A stretch of 9,306 bases of DNA, taken from positions 1-9,306 of the forward strand of contig JAGDMX010000065.1 of the NCBI GenBank assembly GCA_017860725.1. Reading direction: 5' to 3'. How positions within the stretch are numbered: position 1 is the first letter of the stretch; the number at the start of each line of letters is the position of its first letter. This document shows positions 1 to 6,100 of this stretch, in pieces. The notes under the pieces were generated by a model. That model was given only the letters and a program-made list of their open reading frames with translations, was not told the origin of the DNA and searched no databases. Source of the stretch: Chloroflexota bacterium. Its GTDB lineage: Bacteria > Chloroflexota > Anaerolineae > Anaerolineales > UBA4823. The translations under genes were made by a program, and so were the position numbers.

Positions 1-34
1 GTGTCGGCGTCGTTCCCCCCGGTCGCCTTAGGTT

Positions 35-274
35 TTATGTTTCTTCCCGTATTGGCTGATGTTGATCCTCCTCTGCGATTCCAAAGCTCTTCAGGAAGCT
101 CAACATCGCCTCAATGTCGAGGAAGGCAGCCCTCTGGCCACTCTGTATATGCTCGACACAACCCCGCCAGCGCACTTCGTCGGCTGCCCTCTCGCGCCAG
201 AAGTGGACGACGAAGGTGAAGGTGGTGGTGGTCCATGAGGACGGCAGTCTCATTCGATCATCATCGTGATTCAT
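35..274 (-). CDS. Conserved small hypothetical protein (79 aa), FWRERAADEVRWRG type
   Basis: A short soluble protein with no signal peptide or membrane segment. It opens with an acidic stretch (MNHDDDR), then a hydrophobic, Trp-rich core around residues 20-37 (TFVVHFWRERAADEVRWRG). It ends with a stretch that reads as helix and turn (QSGQRAAFLDIEAMLSFLKSFGI). I recognise this pattern (F-W-R-E, W-R-G, xSGxRAxFL, ML-FL--FG-I) from unannotated small proteins common in Chloroflexota, but no function is known to me. I chose the ATG at 272-274 because AGGAAGG lies 6 nt upstream; an upstream in-frame TTG at 299-301 would add nine residues that are themselves encoded by the ribosome-binding region. 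The stop is TAA at 35-37. It lies 103 nt downstream of the secreted-protein gene on the same strand, so co-transcription is possible but not shown. Confidence 0.72.
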   Translation of the reverse strand: MNHDDDRMRLPSSWTTTTFTFVVHFWRERAADEVRWRGCVEHIQSGQRAAFLDIEAMLSFLKSFGIAEEDQHQPIREET

Positions 275-377
275 TGCTGTCCTTCCTGGAGGTACAGCCA
301 ACTCTAGAATTTTGACCGCGCTTTGCTCGATCCTGTGGCGCTAACCGAAGGGCTGGCTCCGGTTGCTCGGACTCAAC

Positions 378-869
378 TTATTTATAGAGTTTCCCATAGA
401 AGCTGATTATGCCCCATGCGTTGGGTGATGGGGCTGCAGTAGCCGTTCCCGAGTAGGTGCCCTCACCGGTCACATCCACGAACCGGCCGGTACCGCCTGT
501 GATCCAGTAATCACCCCAGAAGTCGACTAACCCCCCCGGTAAGAACTCTCCTGTACCATCGAATTTCCAGTAGAGCTTGTCACCGTTGTCGGCGATGAAT
601 GTCCCCTCACCAAATTGCCACATGGGTGGGCCTTGATAGACAGTCCCGGTAGCAGAAAAGTGGCTCTCTCCCAGGTGTGTCGCCTGGCCATCGAATTCAA
701 ATGTCTGTTTGACACAGATGCACTCGGGATCAAACTTAGCCACAGGAACCCCATGGTAGGTCCCCTTGAACGGCACTACGGGAGAATCAGCAGACGCCAG
801 CGGTGGCGCACTGGCAGCCAAAACCAGGGTCAGGACCAGGGCCAGCATTAAGAGAATTTTCGTTTTCAT
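378..869 (-). CDS. Secreted beta-barrel-like protein (163 aa; resembles allene-oxide-cyclase-barrel proteins)
   Basis: The chosen ATG (867-869) starts a clear Sec signal peptide: MKTK, then a Leu/Ala-rich core, with a likely signal peptidase site after ASA at residue 27. An upstream in-frame ATG at 957-959 would put 30 hydrophilic residues before the signal and overlap the candidate promoter, so I reject it. A Shine-Dalgarno-like AAAGGGG sits about 11 nt upstream. The mature part (about 136 aa) is rich in Gly, Thr, Phe, Tyr and Trp. It alternates short strands and turns: FKGTYHGVPV, ATGTVY, GEGTFIADNGDKLYWKF, GTGEF, YWITGGTGRFVDVTGEGTYSG and a final FYGKLYK. The NGDxLY and ITGGTGRFxDxTG patterns recall small secreted proteins with an allene-oxide-cyclase/DUF3224-like barrel. 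That family placement is an inference. Cys50 and Cys52 form a CxC in the mature chain. The enzymatic role, if any, is unknown. Confidence 0.78.
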   Translation of the reverse strand: MKTKILLMLALVLTLVLAASAPPLASADSPVVPFKGTYHGVPVAKFDPECICVKQTFEFDGQATHLGESHFSATGTVYQGPPMWQFGEGTFIADNGDKLYWKFDGTGEFLPGGLVDFWGDYWITGGTGRFVDVTGEGTYSGTATAAPSPNAWGIISFYGKLYK

Positions 870-954
870 GATCGTGTTTACCCCTTTCGTAGAGATTGAT
901 ACTTTCGACTTTTTGCTCATACAGAACCAGAGCCAGCCAGCGGCTTGTGATTTA

Positions 955-986
955 AACATAGCATGCCGGTGTCAAAAAAGTGTCAA
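955..986 (-). promoter_or_regulatory. Candidate promoter with tandem TTGACA boxes upstream of the secreted-protein gene
   Basis: Read on the minus strand, two identical TTGACA hexamers occur at 986-981 and 975-970, spaced 11 bp start to start. Downstream is TGCTATGTT (963-955), which can be read as an extended -10 (TGn-TATGTT) or, 17 nt after the first box, as a weak TGCTAT. The -10 match is imperfect, so which hexamer serves as -35 is uncertain. The second TTGACA may be an operator copy rather than a promoter element. Confidence 0.33.
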
Positions 987-1231
987 ATTTTATTTCGATA
1001 CCCACTGCCGGTGGGCCTGGGTTTCGACAGGATGATAGCGCTGCTCAGCGTCATTCCCGGCGACCAGCGCGGCCGGCCGGTCCCGAGGCCTTGTCCGCCC
1101 GATTAGACTATGCGGCGCTACGCACCGACCGGAACAGCTGGAGGAAGGTCAACACGGATGGCGAGCGGATGTAGGTGGAGGTGGAATGGAAGGAAGGCGC
1201 ACTGGTATCGTTGTTTGATTTAGAATGGGTG
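987..1231. other. Intergenic stretch between divergent genes, no gene seen
   Basis: Together with the flanking promoter candidates this fills the 477-bp gap between the minus-strand secreted-protein gene and the plus-strand Mth938-like gene. The middle is GC-rich (palindromic GGCCGGCC near 1071-1080) and then purine-rich (GGTGGAGGTGGAATGGAAGGAAGG around 1171-1195). Open frames here on both strands are short, of low-complexity composition and without ribosome-binding sites. I do not recognise any protein family or RNA in them. It could be decayed coding sequence, but nothing proves it. Confidence 0.5.
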
Positions 1232-1260
1232 TTGCACTTCGCATTATTTCCTGCTATAAA
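1232..1260 (+). promoter_or_regulatory. Candidate sigma70-type promoter with extended -10
   Basis: TTGCAC (1232-1237) is followed after exactly 17 nt by TATAAA (1255-1260), which is preceded by TGC and so forms an extended -10 (TGC-TATAAA). The -10 matches the consensus at five of six bases; the -35 only at three. Transcription would begin near 1267 and leave a leader of about 80 nt before the Mth938-like start codon. Confidence 0.5.
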
Positions 1261-1346
1261 AGTAATAGAGAGAGCCACAGGCTTCTCTGTATAGACGATT
1301 GGTGCAACCCCAGGTACGCGTGCGACTGGCAAGAAAGGTATCCAGG

Positions 1347-1709
1347 ATGAAACCCAGAATTAATTCAACTCATTTTGGCTCGATCACCATCGAGGGCGAG
1401 AGGTATGAAAACGATGTCTTGATCCGGCTGGGCGGTGAGGTAAAGAAACGCAAGAAAAAACTATCCAAGGCAATTTATGGCACTTCACATACCATCTCTG
1501 TGGAAGAAGCCAAATATATCTTTGAGGAGAAGGCTAAACGACTGATCATTGGGACAGGTCAGAGCGGTATGGTCAAGCTCTCGGAAGAAGCTGCCGAGTA
1601 TTTCCGTAAAAATAACTGCCGGGTACAGATGTTACCCACCCCCGATGCGATTCGGATTTGGAATAAAGCGGATGGTGAGGTCATTGCTTTGTTCCATGTT
1701 ACCTGTTAG
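1347..1709 (+). CDS. Mth938-like domain protein (DUF498/NDUFAF3 superfamily), 120 aa
   Basis: The whole protein is one Mth938-like domain. Diagnostic features are the N-terminal INSTHFGSITIEGERYENDVLI strand region (residues 5-26), the central LIIGTGQSGMVKLSEEAAEYF (67-86) and a closing LPTPDAIRIWN ... VIALFHVTC (96-120). Family members include archaeal MTH938 and the core of mitochondrial complex I assembly factor NDUFAF3. The bacterial stand-alone forms have no established biochemical role, so I infer none. Residues 32-39 form a basic patch (VKKRKKKL) where many homologues have a WWR-type segment. The ATG at 1347 has AAGAAAGG (1331-1338) 8 nt upstream. An in-frame TTG at 1299 would add 16 residues lacking similarity to the family and is rejected. 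It is probably driven by the promoter at 1232-1260. The next certain gene is 187 nt downstream, so an operon is not evident. Confidence 0.9.
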   Translation: MKPRINSTHFGSITIEGERYENDVLIRLGGEVKKRKKKLSKAIYGTSHTISVEEAKYIFEEKAKRLIIGTGQSGMVKLSEEAAEYFRKNNCRVQMLPTPDAIRIWNKADGEVIALFHVTC

Positions 1710-1848
1710 CCCGTCCGAATTCTTGCAGAACTTAGTACCAAATCCTTGTATTGGCATTAAAGTGTTCGGGGAGCAGCTGAAGATGACGGCAGCAGCTCCA
1801 GAAGAGGTTGTCAGTGTCCGATTCCAGCTCGGGGAGGCGACTGTGTGA
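1696..1848 (+). CDS. Possible 50-aa ORF overlapping the end of the Mth938-like gene
   Basis: An ATG at 1696 lies in the +1 frame of the last codons of the Mth938-like gene and gives a 50-residue frame ending in TGA at 1846-1848. The sequence (starting MLPVSPSEFLQNLVPN, ending in VVSVRFQLGEATV) has a balanced, protein-like composition with a possible beta-strand end. I do not recognise it. There is no convincing ribosome-binding site; the nearest GAGG is about 17 nt upstream. The 14-nt overlap would allow translational coupling. It could equally be a chance frame or the end of a decayed gene. Confidence 0.2.
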   Translation: MLPVSPSEFLQNLVPNPCIGIKVFGEQLKMTAAAPEEVVSVRFQLGEATV

Positions 1849-1896
1849 ACCCTTTTTACAGGCAATCATCGGGGTGGCCCACATCAGGAGATAAGG

Positions 1897-2343
1897 ATGT
1901 CACCTAATTGCGCGGAGTGTGGAGCTAACCTTAGCGAAGGTGTCAGCTGCCAGTCTATCTATGAATCCTTCCTTGCCCTGGAATATACTGACTACGGCTA
2001 TGGAGAGGTCCATATGCTGACGGTAGCCTGTTTTATGATCCAGCACAGGCGCTATAGCGATGAAGCGCTCATCTGGATCGAGCAAAAGCTCCATGATTAC
2101 TTCGAAAGAGGAATTCCGGTCGACCAGATTCGCCGTCGAGCCGAAATAGAAACCGACCAGACCAGGCGCGCCTGGAAAGTTATTCGCCAAGCAGATGCAC
2201 CACCGCTGCCTGAGATCGCATGGTCCATGACGATCGTCGACGTTGCTGCCAATTATCAAGACGCGCAAAGCTATTGCGAGCTGGTGGAACGATGGGCACG
2301 CATAACATTGCATGAGATGAAACCCCTGCTCACAAAGTCCTGA
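1897..2343 (+). CDS. DUF5946 family protein (148 aa) with N-terminal zinc-knuckle-like Cys motif
   Basis: The N-terminus begins with C5-AE-C8 and continues through GANLSEGVSC18, typical of DUF5946 proteins, which open with a CxxCGA...G.xC knuckle. Next come a helix with F25-LALEY and the conserved EVHMLTVACFMIQHRRYSDEA segment (37-57), whose H39, H50 and Tyr are family hallmarks. Near the end are WSMTIVDVAANY (109-120) and the Trp-containing helix YCELVERWARI (126-136). Zn binding by the Cys residues is an inference; the family has no known function. It has no signal peptide or membrane helix, so it is presumably cytoplasmic. AGGAG lies 9 nt before the ATG. The protein is of normal length for the family and looks intact. 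It precedes the giant signalling gene by 340 nt, too far to claim co-transcription. Confidence 0.85.
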   Translation: MSPNCAECGANLSEGVSCQSIYESFLALEYTDYGYGEVHMLTVACFMIQHRRYSDEALIWIEQKLHDYFERGIPVDQIRRRAEIETDQTRRAWKVIRQADAPPLPEIAWSMTIVDVAANYQDAQSYCELVERWARITLHEMKPLLTKS

Positions 2344-2683
2344 GAGCAACCAGCGCATGCATTGCACAAGCGGGTGGTGAATCGCTCAAAGAAACGCTCC
2401 TTACCCGTAGATTAGAAATACAAAGTGGAATACCCATGCCTGTGCGTACACCCGCGCCAATCAGGTTCGTGGCAGGCTCAATCAATCGGCAAGCACAACC
2501 TCTTAATACATGAGCATTTTGTTAAAAAAGGAAACAAAAGACCGGACATACATGATAAAATATATCTTGTTGTTGCTCTCTACCAGGCATTCGCCTGCGT
2601 TGCATCTCACCCCCTCTACATTGCTGTCATTGATCGAGTGAGTTTCCAAAAGGGTTTAGGCGTACTTTTCGTGTGGGAACAAA
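2344..2683. other. 340-bp AT-rich intergenic region upstream of the giant signalling gene
   Basis: The centre (about 2510-2575) is markedly AT-rich compared with the flanking genes and contains TAAAAT (2556-2561), a good -10-like hexamer, but no matching -35 at 16-18 nt. TTGTTA at 2519-2524 is too far away. A frame from 2425 runs through the gap and into the next gene, but it has no ribosome-binding site or recognisable motif, so I do not call it. I see no hairpin with a T-run that would end the DUF5946 transcript. The promoter of the giant gene probably lies here but cannot be placed with confidence. Confidence 0.45.
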
Positions 2684-3199
2684 ATGTCCAAATTACCGGT
2701 TGGAACAGTAACTTTTCTCTTTACGGATATCCAGGGAAGCACGCAATTGTGGGAGAGAAATCCACGGGCGATGCAGACCTCCCTGGCACATCATAACAGC
2801 TACCTGTACGAAGCCATTCAAACGCATGGTGGTACAGTCTTTAAGGTAGTCGGCGATGCTTTCCACGCTGCATTTGATAACCCGGTCCGGGCAGTAGAAG
2901 CGGCGCTGGAAGCTCAGCGCAAGCTGCATACCGCTCCCTGGGACAATATAGGGCCGCTACGGGTGCGCATGGGTATTCATGTGGGTCAGGCCGAAGTGAT
3001 CGACAAAGAGTACAGCGGGCATACCCTCAACCGGGTGGCGCGCATCATGGCCGCCGGGCACGGCGGGCAGGTCCTTGTGTCTCTGGCTGTGGCAGAACTG
3101 GTGCGCGGTCATCTGGCTGAGGATCTGGCATTGAAAGACCTGGGAGAGCACTTCCTCAAGGGGTTGGTTCAACCCGAACGTATCTTCCAGGTCATCGCG
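2684..3199 (+). other. Domain: class III adenylate/guanylate cyclase (residues 1-172)
   Basis: The domain starts with VTFLFTDIQGST, where D15 is the first metal-binding Asp. It continues with FKVVGDAFHAAF, which carries K54 in the substrate-specifying position and D58 as the second metal Asp. Then come RVRMGIHVGQAE and SGHTLNRVARI, with N116 and R120 in the transition-state positions (NxxxR). Aligning to mammalian cyclase spacing, E109 occupies the second base-recognition position, usually Asp in adenylate cyclases. All catalytic residues I can check are present, so it is probably active, more likely on ATP than GTP. The domain ends in the usual LKGLVQPERIFQV strand. Confidence 0.9.
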
Positions 3200-6100
3200 C
3201 CGGATTTGCCGGTAGACTTCCCGCCACTCGTCACAAAGGACCTGCCGCGAGGCTATGAGCTGCGAGACAAGATCGGCACCGGTGGGTTTGGGACTGTGTA
3301 TAAAGCCTACCAACCCGGTATTGACCGGGAAGTGGCGATAAAAATCGTCAATCCCGAGTTTGCCAACAATCCCGATTACATCCGACGTTTCGAGGCCGAA
3401 GCCCAGGTTGTCGCTCGCCTGGAACACCCCCGCATCGTGCCTCTGTACGATTTCTGGCGTGAGCCCGACGCGGCTTATCTGGTGATGCGGTATTTGCGCG
3501 GGGGCTGCCTGTTATCTCTCCTCCAACACGGGTCTTTACAGGTGCCTGTTGCGATCGAAATGGTGAACCAGATCGCAGACGGTCTGATGGCTGCGCACCG
3601 GCAGGGAGTGGTCCACGGAGACATCAAGCCGGAAAACATTCTGCTTGACGAAGCCGAAAATTTTTATCTGTCTGATTTCGGCATTGCCGTGAATTTCGGC
3701 CTGGATGGCAAAGACCCTGCCAAAGCCAGTTATTTACTGGGTTCCCCTCGGTACATAGCCCCCGAACAACTACTGGGCCAGACGATCGGCCCACAAACCG
3801 ACCAGTACAGCCTGGGCGTTGTCCTGTACGAAGTGCTTACCGGGGAACACCCATTTCCATACGACTCGCTCGCTCAGATCATTGAGAATCAGCTGCATGG
3901 CTCGCTGCCTGCCATCCACGATCAGCGCCCAGAGATCCCCAAAGAGGTCGATCGAGTGCTTCAGCAGGCCACTGCCAAGGATCCGGTGGCACGCTTCCCC
4001 GATATCCTGGCGTTTGCAGCCGCATTCCGCCAGGCCATCTCGGGCGGCCGCGCCGTTTCGGCAGCAGAAGTCTATTCCCGCCCCCTGTCTGCCCCTGCGC
4101 CACCGAATCCTTATAAAGGGCTGCGCGCCTTCGAGGAGACAGATGCAGCCAACTTCTTCGGTCGTCAGGCGCTAACCCAACGCCTGGTGGCGCGATTGGA
4201 CGAAAACAGCCCCAGGTCGCGTTTCCTGGCAGTCGTAGGCCCCAGTGGCAGCGGTAAATCCAGCCTGGTAAAAGCCGGCATGATCCCTGCCTTACGCAGA
4301 GGTGCGGTGATGGGTTCGCAGGATTGGTATTATGTGGAGATGATCCCCGGCCGCCATCCCTTTGAAGAACTGGAGCTCAGTTTGCTACGGATCGCATCGA
4401 ACCCGGGAGTAAACTTGATGGATAACCTGCAGGGCGACGAGCACGGCCTGCTGCGAGCCTCTCGCCTGGCGTTGCCTGCGCAGGATGCACAGCTGTTCCT
4501 GCTGGTCGACCAGTTTGAAGAGATCTTCACCCTTGCCGAGGACCGTTCCGAGGTCCGGCGCTTCCTCGACAACCTGTACATGGCAATCACTGAGCCATAC
4601 AGCCCGGTACATGTGGTTGTGACCCTGCGAGCCGACTTTTACGATCGTCCGTTGATGTATCCCAACTTCAGTTCGCTGGTGCAAGAAAGGACCGAGGTCG
4701 TAGTCCCGCTTACCGCCGAGGAGCTCAAAGAAACGATTTCCAGACCGGCCGAACGGGTGGGTATATCCCTGGAGCCCGGACTGGCGGAGGCCATTGTCAG
4801 CGACGTGATCGACCAGCCGGGAGCCCTCCCGCTGCTGCAGTATGCCCTGACGGAGCTCTTTGAGCGCCGTGAGAGCGGACGGCTGACCTTCAATGCTTAT
4901 CGATCGATCGGCGGGGTGTTGGGGGCACTGCAACGCCGGGCGGATGAAAGCTACGCCGGTTTGGACGAGAGTGGCAAGGAATTTGCCAGGCAAATGTTCC
5001 TGCGCCTGGTGACTCTGGGCGAAGGGGTAGAAGACACCCGCCGCAGAGTGCTGCGCTCCGAATTAGAGGCGCTCACCTGGAACGGTAAGGTGCGAACCAC
5101 CGAGCAGGAAAAAGGCCTCACGACCGCTGGCAGCCGCGCAGAACCCACATCGGCGAGTTCAGGAAATGAGGCTTCCGCTGCGAGACCGGTGTTTACCAGC
5201 CCGATCCCTGCGAACAAGAATCAGGCGGACATGGCGGATGTGATTCAAATATTTGGGAAAGCCCGCCTGCTATCTTTCGACCGCGATCCGGTAACCCGCA
5301 GCCCGACTGTGGAAGTAGCCCACGAAGCCTTGCTGCGTGAGTGGCAAAGGCTGCGCGCCTGGCTCGATCGCAACCGTTCAGACTTACGTATGGAGCTTGC
5401 GTTGAGGCGCTCGGCTGGGGAATGGGTCAGCGCCAGCCGCGACCCCAGTTTCTTACTGCGCGGCTCCCGGCTGGATCAGTTCGAAACCTGGGCAAACGAG
5501 ACCGAGCTGCTGCTCACAATGGAGGAGCATTCCTTCCTGGAGGCTAGCCTTGCCGACCGGCAAGCACGCCATTCGGCGGAAGCAGCCCGCCAGGCGCGCG
5601 AGGCTGCTTTGGAGCGCCGGTCATTGCTGGTCACGCGCGTCCTGTTGGTCGTCCTGCTGGTGGCTGCTTTCGTTTCCTTGACGCTGGCCAGCCTTGCCCG
5701 CCGAGCCCAGGTTGAAGCCGAGGATCATGCGATTGCTCTCCAAACACAGGAGAGTATTGCCATCGACAAAGCCTCGGCCCTCGGCACTCAGCAGGCGATT
5801 TCTGTAGAGCAGGCCAACCAGCTCGCTACCCAGGTTGTAATCGCCCGAGACGAAGCGCAGGCGCGCGGCCATGCCGAAGCCCAGGTGGTAAGCGAGCAAG
5901 AACAAGTCATGCAACAGGCTCGCCTGGCGACCTCGCGGGAGCTGGCATTAGCGGCGATCAACAACCTGGAAACCGACCCCGAGCGCAGTGTCTTGCTTGC
6001 CATCCAGGCTCTATCGATTGCGCACACCCTGGAGGCACAAGGTGCACTGCATCGTGCCGTGCAGGCATCCCGTGTGCGCCTTTCCCTGCCTGGTACTACC

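Noticed and set aside
1..219. Plus-strand open frame of 72 codons from a GTG at the window edge
   Set aside because: It lies opposite the well-supported small minus-strand gene, is rich in Ser/Arg/Pro as expected for an antisense frame, and shows no motif.
310..365. Short inverted repeat AACCG ... CGGTT between the two minus-strand genes, considered as a terminator
   Set aside because: Five-base stem with a 12-nt loop and no U-tract on the minus strand.
1108..1332. 74-codon minus-strand frame in the gap before the Mth938-like gene
   Set aside because: No ribosome-binding site or family resemblance, and it overlaps a well-spaced promoter on the other strand.
1900..2367. 155-codon minus-strand frame opposite the DUF5946 gene
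   Set aside because: The plus strand encodes a recognisable family with a good ribosome-binding site; the antisense frame has no recognisable motif.
2425..2796. 123-codon plus-strand frame running from the intergenic gap into the cyclase-encoding start
   Set aside because: No ribosome-binding site, no family resemblance, and it overlaps 113 nt of a gene whose first residues are already conserved cyclase sequence.
4385..4993. 202-codon minus-strand frame inside the STAND region
   Set aside because: It is a shadow of the GC-rich coding strand; the plus frame carries the conserved Walker B and sensor motifs there.
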